Part shown: one piece after another, positions 42,689 through 51,486 of the stretch
Layout of the letters: each line of letters starts with the position of its first letter
How positions within the stretch are numbered: position 1 is the first letter of the stretch
Program-made: the position numbers and the translations under genes
The notes under the pieces: generated by a model
What the model was told of the DNA's origin: nothing
Seen by the model: only the letters and a program-made list of their open reading frames with translations
Database searches by the model: none
NCBI GenBank assembly: GCA_963708905.1
Contig: CAVPUV010000081.1
Coordinates: 62,001-126,000 of the forward strand
Length of the DNA stretch: 64,000 nucleotides
Reading direction: 5' to 3'
Source: SHZL01 sp963708905
GTDB lineage: Bacteria; Pseudomonadota; Gammaproteobacteria; Xanthomonadales; SZUA-36

Positions 42689-44120
42689 GTGAATGCTGTG
42701 ATCGAACAATCGAACAAAAATGATTATTACGTAGCGGATATCGCGCTGGCCGAATTTGGACGCAAAGAGATCGCCATTGCACAGACGGAAATGCCGGGAC
42801 TGATGGCATTGCGTGAAGAATACGGCACGACGAAACCGCTGCAAGGCGCGCGTATCGCCGGCAGCCTGCATATGACCATCCAGACCGCGATGCTGATCGA
42901 AACGCTGGAAGCTTTGGGCGCTGAAGTTCGCTGGGCATCGTGCAATATCTATTCGACCCAGGATCACGCTGCCGCGGCGATCGCCTGCAACGGGACCCCG
43001 GTGTTCGCCTACAAGGGCGAAACGCTTGATGAGTACTGGGAATTCAGCCACCAGATTTTTGCCTGGGGTGCGGGAGACGAGGCAGAGAATTTTGCCAATA
43101 TGATTCTGGACGATGGGGGCGATGCAACCCTGCTGCTGTATTTGGGTGCCAGGGCGGAGAAAGATCCTTCGGTGCTGGATAATCCACGAAGCGAGGAAGA
43201 AGTGGCCCTGTTCAATGCCATCCGCAAGCGGCTGGATAGCCGGCATGGATGGTATACCCGCGCATTGGCACAGATTAAAGGCGTTACCGAGGAAACGACC
43301 ACAGGCGTGAAACGCCTGTACCAGATGGCACGAGACGGCAAGTTGCCGTTTCCGGCGATCAACGTCAATGACTCGGTGACCAAATCCAAGTTCGACAACC
43401 TGTACGGTTGCCGCGAATCGCTGGTAGATGGCATCAAACGAGCCACCGACGTGATGGTTGCCGGAAAGATTGCTGTCGTCGCGGGCTATGGCGACGTGGG
43501 TAAAGGCTGCGCCCAGTCGATGAAGGGGCTTGGGGCCACCGTATGGATCACCGAGATCGATCCCATCTGCGCATTGCAAGCCGCGATGGAAGGCTTTCGC
43601 GTCGTAACGATGGAAGAAGCTGCCCCGAAGGCAGACATTTTCGTGACCGCCACCGGCAACTATCATGTCATTACGCATGAGCACATGCTACAGATGAAAC
43701 ACCAGGCCATCGTCTGCAACATCGGTCATTTCGACAGCGAGATCGATGTCGCCAGTCTCAAGCAATACCCGTGGGAGAACATCAAGCCACAGGTCGATCA
43801 CGTGATCTTTCCCGCACGGGCGGCGCATCATTCTGCTGGCCCAGGGCCGGCTGGTTAATCTCGGTTGCGCCACCGGCCATCCCAGCTTTGTGATGTCCAA
43901 TTCCTTCACCAACCAGGTACTGGCGCAAATGGAACTGTGGAACCATGGTGAACGCTACGAGAACCAGGTCTATGTGCTGCCCAAGCACCTCGATGAGCGG
44001 GTGGCGCGGCTGCACCTGGAACGCATCGGCGTGCACCTGACCGAACTGACCGAACAGCAGGCCAGGTACATTGGTGTCGCCATCGCCGGTCCATACAAGC
44101 CGGATCATTATCGGTATTGA
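42689..44120 (+). CDS. ahcY: Adenosylhomocysteinase, broken by one-base insertion
   Basis: The enzyme splits S-adenosylhomocysteine into adenosine and homocysteine. The first frame (to 43858) holds NDYYVADIALAEFGRKEI, NINSxT-like CNIYSTQDHAAAAI, NVNDSVTKSKFDNLYGCRES and the NAD site VAGYGDVGKGCAQ. After DHVIFPA the frame is wrong. Removing one base near 43815 restores DGRRIILLAQGRLVNLGCATGHPSFVMSNSFTNQVLAQMELW, ending PYKPDHYRY at 44120. All conserved parts survive, so a sequencing or assembly error is likely, but true inactivation cannot be excluded. Start chosen at GTG 42689 (gggaga upstream); ATG 42671 is also in frame. metF starts directly after the stop. Confidence 0.9.
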
Positions 44121-44963
44121 ATGAGCACGCCAAAAGTTTCCTTCGAATTTTTTCCGCCAAGGACCGATGAACAAAAGCTCATCCTCGAGTCCACCTGGCA
44201 GAAACTGGCGCCCCTGAAACCGCGTTATCTCTCGGTGACCTTTGGTGCGGGTGGTTCAACCATAGATGCGACCTGCGAGACCGTCAATGACTTGATTCAG
44301 CGCTCGGGGGTACCCGTCGTGCCCCACATCTCCTGCATGGCGAAAAGCAAGGAGGCTCTGCGCAGCTTGTTGCAGGATTACCGTCGGGCGGGAGTCGACC
44401 GTCTGATGGTGTTGCGCGGTGACCGGCCGGATGGCGTGTCCGGTCCCGGACCTTTCCAGTACGCCAATGAACTGGTGAGCTTTGTGCGTGAGGAGTGCGC
44501 AGACCATTTCCATATCGAGGTGGCATGCTACCCGGAATTCCATCCCGAGTCGCCGTCGCCGCAGTCTGAACTGGAATTTTTCAAACGCAAGGTCGAAGCT
44601 GGCGCGGACGGCGCAGTCACACAATACTTTTACAATGCTGACAGCTATTTTCGCTTCATCGATGATTGTCAGCGCATGGGTATCGACATCCCGGTGACAC
44701 CAGGGATCATGCCCATCACCAACTACCGGCAACTTTCCCACTTCTCGGCAATGTGTGGCGCGGAGATTCCGCAGTGGATCCGCCGGCGGTTGGAGGGTTT
44801 TGGTGACGATGGCGCATCCATACGGGCCTTCGGTCTGGACGTGGTGACCGATTTGTGTGAACGCCTGCTGGCGGGTGGCGCACCCGGTCTGCACATCTAC
44901 ACGCTCAATCGCGCCAATGCCAGTTTGTCATTGTGGCAGCGCCTGGTTCATTCTCCGTCATAG
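44121..44963 (+). CDS. metF: 5,10-methylenetetrahydrofolate reductase
   Basis: A 280-residue TIM-barrel flavoenzyme making 5-methyl-THF for methionine synthesis. VSFEFFPPRTDEQ, SVTFGAGGST, HISCMAKSKE, LVVLRGDRP-like LMVLRGDRPDG and ITQYFYNADSYFRF-like TQYFYNADSYFRF are present, as is GAPGLHIYTLN at the C terminus. It begins at the base after the ahcY stop codon. Its 3' end overlaps the convergent isoaspartyl peptidase gene by 16 nt. Confidence 0.96.
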   Translation: MSTPKVSFEFFPPRTDEQKLILESTWQKLAPLKPRYLSVTFGAGGSTIDATCETVNDLIQRSGVPVVPHISCMAKSKEALRSLLQDYRRAGVDRLMVLRGDRPDGVSGPGPFQYANELVSFVREECADHFHIEVACYPEFHPESPSPQSELEFFKRKVEAGADGAVTQYFYNADSYFRFIDDCQRMGIDIPVTPGIMPITNYRQLSHFSAMCGAEIPQWIRRRLEGFGDDGASIRAFGLDVVTDLCERLLAGGAPGLHIYTLNRANASLSLWQRLVHSPS

Positions 44964-45955
44964 ATCCCGACAAACACCTTCCCGGTCACGTCGATGCTGG
45001 CGCGATACATCCCGGACGTATTGAAGGTCAGCGCAATGTTGCCCTGGCGATCCAGGGCTATGATGCCGCCTTCGCCTCCCATCTCCACCAGCTGCACCTT
45101 GACCACATCCTGCGCCGCCTGCTCCAGGCTGACGCCCAGGTATTGCACGCGTGCGCAGATGTCCCTGGCAACCGTTGCGCGGATAAAGTATTCACCGTTC
45201 CCGGTCGCACTGACCGCGCAAGAGCGGTTGTCGGCATAGGTCCCGGCGCCAATTATGGGTGAATCACCGACCCGTCCCCAGCGCTTGTTGGTGGTGCCGC
45301 CAGTGGAAGTGGCTGCGGCGAGATTACCGGCTGCATCCAGCGCCACGGCACCCACCGTGGACAACCAGCGTTGCGGCGACCCGGAACCGAGATGTGCCTC
45401 GGGATTCTCACTTGCGCGTGCTTCCTGCAATTGCCGCCAACGGAATTCGGTGAAGAAATAGTCGTCATTTTCAAACGCAATGCCGTGATCCCGGGCAAAC
45501 GTTTCCGCGCCCGGTCCAACCAGCATGACATGAGCCGAATCTGTCATGACCTTACGCGCCAGCAGGATGGGGTTGCGAATATTGTGGACCGCTGCGACTG
45601 CGCCGGCCTGCAAATTGCTTCCGTCCATGATGGCTGCGTCGAGTTCGTGTTTACCCTGCGCGTTGAAAACTGCGCCTTTGCCGGCATTGAAATGAGGTGA
45701 GTCTTCGAGCAGAGTCACCGCCGCCGTAACCGCATCAAGGCTGCTGCCGCCCGCGGTCAGGACATGGTGCCCGGCCAGCAAGGCCTGTTCCAGAGTGGCA
45801 CGGATCTGCTGCTCGGTTTCCGGCTTGAGGCTGTCGCGGCTGATGGTGCCGGCGCCTGCATGTAGCGCAATTGCCACCGGCGCTGTGGACTCTGCCAAAC
45901 AAATCATGGGTACGACTCCTGCCAGCAGGATAAATAACAGGGTGGGGCATTTCAT
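44948..45955 (-). CDS. Exported isoaspartyl peptidase / L-asparaginase
   Basis: A 335-residue N-terminal nucleophile hydrolase. Residues 1-21 are a signal peptide (LLFILLAGVVPMICLA). IALHAGAGTISR, SPHFNAGKGAVFNAQGKHELDAAIMDG and the autocleavage site STVGAVALD (nucleophile T200) identify it; TNKRWGRVGDSPIIGAGTYAD forms the substrate pocket. It would repair or scavenge isoaspartyl peptides in the periplasm. Unlike the cytoplasmic E. coli enzyme it is exported. It lies 9 nt after the NUDIX gene on the same strand. Confidence 0.92.
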   Translation of the reverse strand: MKCPTLLFILLAGVVPMICLAESTAPVAIALHAGAGTISRDSLKPETEQQIRATLEQALLAGHHVLTAGGSSLDAVTAAVTLLEDSPHFNAGKGAVFNAQGKHELDAAIMDGSNLQAGAVAAVHNIRNPILLARKVMTDSAHVMLVGPGAETFARDHGIAFENDDYFFTEFRWRQLQEARASENPEAHLGSGSPQRWLSTVGAVALDAAGNLAAATSTGGTTNKRWGRVGDSPIIGAGTYADNRSCAVSATGNGEYFIRATVARDICARVQYLGVSLEQAAQDVVKVQLVEMGGEGGIIALDRQGNIALTFNTSGMYRASIDVTGKVFVGIYDGE

Positions 45956-45964
45956 GGTTATGGA

Positions 45965-46558
45965 TTATTCCAGTTCATGGTTGGTCTCATTGTGAGCTTG
46001 CCATATGGCGCGGGCATTTGGCGAGCCTCGATCGCAGCGCAACCAGTACAGTGCACTGAATATTTTCGGATCAAGAGGGGTTCCAGCCGCCTGTCGACCG
46101 TTGAGCCAACGATCGGCCTCCGCCAGCGCAATGACGTGGACCCTGATGTCCTCACTGCTGTCACCGCCACCCGCGGCGACCTTGTCCAGCCCGGTGGCCA
46201 GCACGAAGGTGATGATTTCATCACTCATTCCGGCCGAACTGGGACAGGACATCAACACCTGCATGTTCTGCGCTGCAAATCCCGTCTCCTCCAAAAGCTC
46301 ACGCTGTGCTGCCAGCAGGACAGATTCATCGCGATCGGCCAGGTCACCCACCAGCCCGGCTGGCAGCTCGATAACTTTGCTGCCCACCGGAACACGGAAT
46401 TGCTCGACCAGGACCAGTTCATTGTTGTCGGTGACAGCAAGCAGCACAACCACTCCCGAGGCATTGCTGCGGCTGGCGAATTCCCAGCCGTTGACCTCAA
46501 GAAGGCTAAGGTAACGGCCTTGATAAAGTGTCTTATGTCGCTTGCGGAGTTTTTTCAT
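45965..46558 (-). CDS. NUDIX hydrolase, ADP-ribose pyrophosphatase type
   Basis: A 197-residue protein. VELPAGLVGD-like KVIELPAGLVGD leads into a NUDIX box, AAQRELLEETGF, with the earlier GDLADRDES replacing the usual G-x5-E spacing; CPSSAGMSDEIITFVLATGL follows, a pattern of ADP-ribose/GDP-mannose pyrophosphatases. Substrate not decidable. The start ATG at 46558 is followed closely upstream by a palindromic repeat (46596-46759). Confidence 0.85.
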   Translation of the reverse strand: MKKLRKRHKTLYQGRYLSLLEVNGWEFASRSNASGVVVLLAVTDNNELVLVEQFRVPVGSKVIELPAGLVGDLADRDESVLLAAQRELLEETGFAAQNMQVLMSCPSSAGMSDEIITFVLATGLDKVAAGGGDSSEDIRVHVIALAEADRWLNGRQAAGTPLDPKIFSALYWLRCDRGSPNARAIWQAHNETNHELE

Positions 46559-46595
46559 GGTGCCGGATCTCTGCTAAAATCGCCTGATTGTACCT

Positions 46596-46759
46596 AGGAG
46601 CCTGTCGGACTTAACGCTGATCTACTGCGGCAAAGCCGGATTTGGTCATATTTTCCGCTCTTTCTCGTTAAATAGCGGTGCTATTCGCCTCAAAAGAGCG
46701 AAAAATCTGCCTCAAACCGGCTTTCCCTCGCTACGATCGGTTAAGTCCGACAGGCTCCT
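46596..46759. repeat. 164-bp palindromic element with 20-bp perfect ends
   Basis: AGGAGCCTGTCGGACTTAAC (46596-46615) is the exact reverse complement of 46740-46759. Internal stretches also pair (AAAGCCGG with CCGGCTTT, CGCTCTTT with AAAAGAGCG), and AATAGC-GGT-GCTATT is at the centre, so the entire element folds as one long hairpin. It has no coding capacity. MITE-like elements and large intergenic repeats have this form. A decayed right end is found at 48320-48349. Confidence 0.8.
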
Positions 46760-46892
46760 GGACCACGGTCGGGCCTGCCTGAACGCTGATAGGCTGTCCA
46801 TCGGCGACCGCAAATGAACCAAGCGGGACATCCAAGCTCAAACAAGCTTGCCGTCTGCAGCGGCTGCCGTCCGATTACCCCAGGAATTTGAT

Positions 46893-48320
46893 ATGTTTTT
46901 GAAAACACACATTTTAACGCTCACGTGTATGCTGCTCATGCTCGCTGTCGATAGCTCCTGGCCGCAGTCTTCGCAGAATCAGCAAGAACAGGATAACGCA
47001 CAGCAGCCTGTGGCACCGCAGTCGGAGAAGAAATCGCCGCCCAGAAAAATGTTTCCACAAGACGTGCAGGGCTTGCAGGAAATGGCCATTCAGTCTTACC
47101 AGGACGGGGAGTACATGCGATTTATACAAGCCACCATCAAGTTGCGCGAGAAACGTCCTTACGAGCCGCAGTACTTGGTTGGCATGGTCGTCGGGGCAGC
47201 ACTGCTGGGTCGTTCCACTACCGCTTACAACTACATGCACATCATGCAGCAGCAGGGACTGTCCTACGATTTCAATACTACCGAGGACACCCGGAGTATT
47301 CGTAAAACGGAAGTCTACGATTACCTGAATGACTTGTTGATCAAGGCAGGAGAACCAATGGGCGAAGGCAAAGTGGTTTTCACCCTGCCAGCGGCAGCTG
47401 TGCAGCCGCAGGCTATTGCCTGGGATAACAGTCGTGGAAAATTCCTTGTCGGCACGATTGAGTCTGGTGCTTTACTGGCAGTGGGTCCGGCGGGAGAAGC
47501 GGAGGAACTGCTGCGTCCGACAGATGAAAATGGCTTGTTGGCAATTATCGGAATTGCGGTCGATGAAGCCCATGAACGCTTATGGGTGACCACAGCCGGG
47601 GTGCCTGGTTTCGCCCCATTGATACCTACCGAACTGGGTCGCGGCGCGTTGATGGAATTCAATCTCGCGAACCTGGAGCTACTGCATCGTTATGACGTGC
47701 CGGTTGACGGGCTTGCCCATGTCCCTGGAAGCATGGCGGTGACGCCATCCGGCGATGTCTACCTGATCGATCGCGCCGTGCCAATGGTTTTTCGCAAATC
47801 GGCGCAAGGTAACAAGCTCGAGCCCTACCTGGCCAGCAAGGAGTTGACTGGCTTCAAGGATATTGCGATAACCGATGCGGGTAACAAGCTTTACCTGGCG
47901 GACGCGGCGCTGGGGATCGCGGTGGTAGACCTGGAAAAACAGACCACCAGCATGTTGGGCGGGCCGGAAACACTGAACCTGGGTGGCATTTCGGGGCTCA
48001 TGTACAGCGCCGGGCAGTTGCTCCTGCTGCAAAACGGGATAAGGCCGCAAAGGCTGATGCGATTAGAGCTCGATCCCAGCGGAATGAACGTCGTAGCTAC
48101 CATACCGCTGGCTGTTGCGCTGGCCGATTTTGACGCGCCTTCTTTTGGCGTGATTCAGGGTGGAGCGGTGTATTACTTTGCCAGCAGCAATCTGTCCGGG
48201 GTCAAAAAGGAACCAGTACCAGTCGTGGTGTTGAAAACGCCGCTTGAACTCAGTGAGCCCATCGTTCCGGTGGAGCAGCGCAAGTTCAATGCCGACAAGT
48301 TGAAGAAAACGCCGCAGTAG
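46893..48320 (+). CDS. Exported beta-propeller-like protein, unknown function
   Basis: A 475-residue protein from ATG 46893 (AGGA 7 nt upstream). It has a signal sequence (LTLTCMLLMLAVDSSWPQ), a Q/P-rich spacer (to about residue 60), a helical region (FPQDVQGLQEMAIQSYQDGEY...), and then from about residue 165 a repeated beta pattern with PQAIAWDNSRGKFLVGT, IGIAVDEAHERLWVTT and GSMAVTPSGDVYLID, as in NHL/SMP-30-type propellers. Those folds bind ligands or hydrolyse lactones, but catalytic residues are not evident. It is bounded on both sides by copies of the same palindromic repeat. Confidence 0.8.
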   Translation: MFLKTHILTLTCMLLMLAVDSSWPQSSQNQQEQDNAQQPVAPQSEKKSPPRKMFPQDVQGLQEMAIQSYQDGEYMRFIQATIKLREKRPYEPQYLVGMVVGAALLGRSTTAYNYMHIMQQQGLSYDFNTTEDTRSIRKTEVYDYLNDLLIKAGEPMGEGKVVFTLPAAAVQPQAIAWDNSRGKFLVGTIESGALLAVGPAGEAEELLRPTDENGLLAIIGIAVDEAHERLWVTTAGVPGFAPLIPTELGRGALMEFNLANLELLHRYDVPVDGLAHVPGSMAVTPSGDVYLIDRAVPMVFRKSAQGNKLEPYLASKELTGFKDIAITDAGNKLYLADAALGIAVVDLEKQTTSMLGGPETLNLGGISGLMYSAGQLLLLQNGIRPQRLMRLELDPSGMNVVATIPLAVALADFDAPSFGVIQGGAVYYFASSNLSGVKKEPVPVVVLKTPLELSEPIVPVEQRKFNADKLKKTPQ

Positions 48321-48349
48321 ATCGGTCCAAAGTCCGACAGGCTGCCAGG
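48320..48349 (+). repeat. Decayed right end of the palindromic element
   Basis: GATCGGTCCAAAGTCCGACA followed by GGCTGCCAGG matches the right end of the 46596-46759 element (GATCGGTTAAGTCCGACAGG CTCCTGG) with a few changes and a small insertion. It begins at the last base of the upstream stop codon. Too short to be a full copy; probably a remnant of an older insertion or of recombination. Confidence 0.6.
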
Positions 48350-48366
48350 GCGTTCCGTCCGCGGAT

Positions 48367-49251
48367 TCAGACACGTAAACAACGTTGCCGCAACATACCG
48401 CCGAACTGAAGTTCATCGAACAGGCGGTTGAGGCTGGCAGCATCGACCAGGCTGCGGTTGATATCCGGCGCAGCCAGGGCTGAAGCCACGTCGGTCTGAA
48501 TTACCGTCAGCCGCCGCGCAAGTTCGGCTGCGTGACGATGGTCTCCAAGTTTTTTCTGCAGGGATTTCGCACCTCGGATTCTGAGGTGCTGCACCTCTTC
48601 CAGGCGCTGATAAATAGCGTCCATGTCGCCGAAATGGCGCAGCAACGCCGAGGCGGATTTGGGTCCTACACCCGGTACACCAGGAATATTGTCGACCGCA
48701 TCACCGGTCAGGGCCAGGAAATCCGCGATCTGCTCCGGAGCAACGCCGAATTTTTCCAGGATCTGGGCTTCACCCAGTTTCAGGTTGCGGGAAAAATCCC
48801 ACCATTGATCGCCCTGCCGTACCAGTTGTGCCAGGTCTTTATCGCTGCTGACCAGGCAAATCGGGTGCCCGCGAGCCCGCCAGTGCAGCGCCAGGGTTCC
48901 GATCAGGTCATCGGCTTCATAACGAGGGTCGGTAAAGCAGCGCAAGCCCATCACTTCTGCAATCGACCGTGCCCATTGGAACTGCCTTTTAAGATCTTCA
49001 GGCGCCGGCTCGCGATTGGCTTTATATTCCGGAAAGATTTCGTTGCGGTAGCTGGTCGTCAGGGATTCGTCAAAGGCAACGGCCACATGTTGTGCAGAAG
49101 TCTGCTCCAGCAAGCTGCAGAGAAACCCGCAAAACCCATAGACCGCATTGGTTGGCTGGCCATGGATATTGGTGAAATCTTCAGGCATCGAAAACCAGGC
49201 GCGAAAAATATATACACTGGCGTCGACAAGGTAAACGGGCGGAAGGCTCAT
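48367..49251 (-). CDS. 5'-3' exonuclease / flap endonuclease (Xni/PolA N-domain type)
   Basis: A 294-residue FEN-family nuclease. Acidic site motifs are YLVDASVYIFRAW, AVAFDESLTTSYRNEIFPEYKANRE, DPRYEADDLIGTLA and VSSDKDLAQLV, followed by the helix-hairpin-helix LTGDAVDNIPGVPGVGPKSASALL. It equals the 5' nuclease domain of DNA polymerase I without the polymerase. It may act in Okazaki-fragment processing or repair as ExoIX does. The gene is probably monocistronic. Confidence 0.9.
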   Translation of the reverse strand: MSLPPVYLVDASVYIFRAWFSMPEDFTNIHGQPTNAVYGFCGFLCSLLEQTSAQHVAVAFDESLTTSYRNEIFPEYKANREPAPEDLKRQFQWARSIAEVMGLRCFTDPRYEADDLIGTLALHWRARGHPICLVSSDKDLAQLVRQGDQWWDFSRNLKLGEAQILEKFGVAPEQIADFLALTGDAVDNIPGVPGVGPKSASALLRHFGDMDAIYQRLEEVQHLRIRGAKSLQKKLGDHRHAAELARRLTVIQTDVASALAAPDINRSLVDAASLNRLFDELQFGGMLRQRCLRV

Positions 49252-49305
49252 GCGGTGGGATTATGGCACGGAAATACCGCACTCGCCCGATAAAGCTTTC
49301 GCTGC

Positions 49306-49914
49306 TTATGCCAATAAAGCCTTTCCAGCTTCCACTCTTCGCCGCAGAACGCTGTTTCGGGGAAAATGTGCCAGCAGGAACTCCATCTGGTCGGCCAGGA
49401 TCTGCCGGCCCTGCAGGTAGATGTATTCAGCATGAGTTGGTGTGAATGGTATGGCGAGCAACTCCATGCTGGCCTGCTCGGGTGTGCGGCCGGCCTTGTG
49501 GTTGTTGCAGCGCTTGCACGCGGTCACCACGTTGGCCCACCGATCCTTGCCCCCCTGGCTGAGCGGCCTGATGTGGTCGCGCGATAACATGAAGCTGGGA
49601 AACTGCAGGCCGCAATAGAGGCACAATGACTGGTCCCTGCGGAACAAGGCCTTGTTGCTGAGCGGGGGCGTATAACTGCTGGAAAAAAGATGAGCGTGAG
49701 GATGATGGCCCCAGCTGGCCACGATGGCGTTGACCTCGATCGCGCTGCGCTGACCGGTAATGGCGTTGATACCACCGCGAATACGGTACAGCGTCCGCCC
49801 CAGGGAATAGCTCACCTGGTCCAGTGCAATAAGCCGGACTGCCTCCTGATAACCAATCCACTCCAGCGGCATGCCGGATACGTCGGTTCTCAATACTTGT
49901 TGCTGAAGGTTCAT
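49306..49914 (-). CDS. HNH endonuclease
   Basis: A 202-residue protein with a zinc-stabilised HNH centre: LCLYCGLQFPSFMLSRDHIRPLSQGGKDRWANVVTACKRCNNHKAGRT, i.e. C-x2-C, D-H-I-x-P, G-G-x-D-x-x-x-N and C-x2-C-N. This layout matches a widely conserved stand-alone HNH family in proteobacteria, often encoded near housekeeping genes; biological role uncertain (repair or defence). ATG 49914 (MNLQQQVLRTDV) is favoured over 49932. It precedes the exonuclease gene in the same direction. Confidence 0.85.
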   Translation of the reverse strand: MNLQQQVLRTDVSGMPLEWIGYQEAVRLIALDQVSYSLGRTLYRIRGGINAITGQRSAIEVNAIVASWGHHPHAHLFSSSYTPPLSNKALFRRDQSLCLYCGLQFPSFMLSRDHIRPLSQGGKDRWANVVTACKRCNNHKAGRTPEQASMELLAIPFTPTHAEYIYLQGRQILADQMEFLLAHFPRNSVLRRRVEAGKALLA

Positions 49915-50112
49915 CACCTGCGTATTCTGCAACCCTGTTCATGGCTATATATCTGGTTTTCAAGTAAATGGCAAGCCCATGGGCAGGGCGCCACCGGCTG
50001 CCGGGACAAGGCTCTGATGTTGTGCTCATGGACAGGCTGATTTCTTGCGCTGTGCTCCGAACCTCCTGTAGCGTAGCCGGTCAAAGACCCGGGTAAAACG
50101 AAGAGGATAAGG

Positions 50113-51477
50113 ATGCGCAACACTCTGAACGGCATGCGCTCTGGATTGTGTGCCTTGTTATTGCTGTTTCCAGGCGCCTGGGTGGGGGCGGCCATGCCGC
50201 CGTCAGTCGACGGTCAACCCTTGCCTTCGCTGGCTCCAGTGCTCGAACGGGTAACACCTTCCGTAGTCAACATTTATACGCAAACCCGCGTCAGGATTCG
50301 CAGCCCGTTATTGGATGATCCGTTCTTCAGGCGATTTTTCAATGTGCCTGATCAACCTCGCGAGCGGGTGTCGCAAAGCCTGGGATCAGGTGTCATTGTC
50401 GAAGCAAACAAAGGTTACGTGCTGACCAATAATCATGTCATTGCAGGGGCGGATGACATTTCGGTAACCCTGTCCGATGGACGCAGCTTCAATGCCGTGG
50501 TCATTGGCGCTGACCCGGATACCGATCTTGCCATGGTGCAGATTACCGCGGATGGTCTCAAAGCTCTGCCCCTGGCTGACTCCAGCCAGTTACGCGTAGG
50601 CGATTTTGTCGTCGCGGTCGGTAATCCTTTTGGCCTTGGACAGACGGTTACTTCCGGCATCGTCAGCGCGCTGGGCCGTACCGGCTTTCGCGGGCTTGAA
50701 TACCAGAACTTCATTCAGACTGATGCGTCCATCAATCCGGGTAATTCCGGTGGTGCGCTGGTCAACCTGCGTGGCGAGCTGGTCGGAATCAACAGTGCGA
50801 TTTTCACACCCAGTGGCGGCAATGTAGGTATCGGTTTTGCCATCCCGTCGGCCATGGCCCGGTACGTTATGGAACAACTGGCCGAGTTTGGCAAAGTACG
50901 GCGCGGAACCCTGGGGCTCCATGTGCAGGATTTGACGGCGGAACTGGCCGGTGCGTTGGGTGTGGGGGACAAGCGGGGTGCCTTGGTTGCCGAGGTGGTG
51001 GAGGGCTCTCCGGCGCAACGGGCAGGCATACAGGCAGGCGATATTGTTACGTCCATTGCCGCATACCCGGTACACACCATGCAGGATTTTTATAATGTCG
51101 AGGGGCAGCTGCCCATTGGCGAAAAAAAGAGTCTCGAGTTTGTGCGTGGAACAAAGATACTACGGGTGAATGTCCGTAGCGCTGCCCTGCGGGATTTGGC
51201 AGGCGATAAGATCGACCCACGTCTCAGTGGCGCGCGCTTCGAGGAGCTACCCACCAAATTGCGAGCAGACCGGGTCAAGGGCGTTTTGCTGGCTGAACTC
51301 GACGAGGACAGCGTGCTGGCTCGTAATGGATTGCGCGTTGGTGATATCGTTACCGGCGCCAACCGGCAGGAAGTTCAGAGTCTGGCGGATTTACAGAATC
51401 TGGTGCAGGCAGCTGGCGGACCGATTTTGCTGCAGATTCGCCGCAACGGCGGCGACTACATCGCCAGGATCGATTGA
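50113..51477 (+). CDS. degQ: Periplasmic serine protease DegQ/HtrA
   Basis: A 454-residue HtrA protease. A signal peptide ends at GAWVGAA; the trypsin-like domain carries H108 (TNNHVIAG), D138 (DPDTDLAMV) and S212 (NPGNSGGAL). Two PDZ domains follow (GTLGLHVQDLTAEL ... and KGVLLAELDEDSVLARNGL). Loop LA is short, as in DegQ rather than DegP. It degrades or refolds damaged envelope proteins. The M17 peptidase gene starts 9 nt downstream. Confidence 0.94.
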   Translation: MRNTLNGMRSGLCALLLLFPGAWVGAAMPPSVDGQPLPSLAPVLERVTPSVVNIYTQTRVRIRSPLLDDPFFRRFFNVPDQPRERVSQSLGSGVIVEANKGYVLTNNHVIAGADDISVTLSDGRSFNAVVIGADPDTDLAMVQITADGLKALPLADSSQLRVGDFVVAVGNPFGLGQTVTSGIVSALGRTGFRGLEYQNFIQTDASINPGNSGGALVNLRGELVGINSAIFTPSGGNVGIGFAIPSAMARYVMEQLAEFGKVRRGTLGLHVQDLTAELAGALGVGDKRGALVAEVVEGSPAQRAGIQAGDIVTSIAAYPVHTMQDFYNVEGQLPIGEKKSLEFVRGTKILRVNVRSAALRDLAGDKIDPRLSGARFEELPTKLRADRVKGVLLAELDEDSVLARNGLRVGDIVTGANRQEVQSLADLQNLVQAAGGPILLQIRRNGGDYIARID

Positions 51478-51486
51478 TCAGGAGTC

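Noticed and set aside
48320..48360. Rho-independent terminator after the propeller gene
   Set aside because: The sequence is better explained as a remnant of the palindromic element; no T-run follows.
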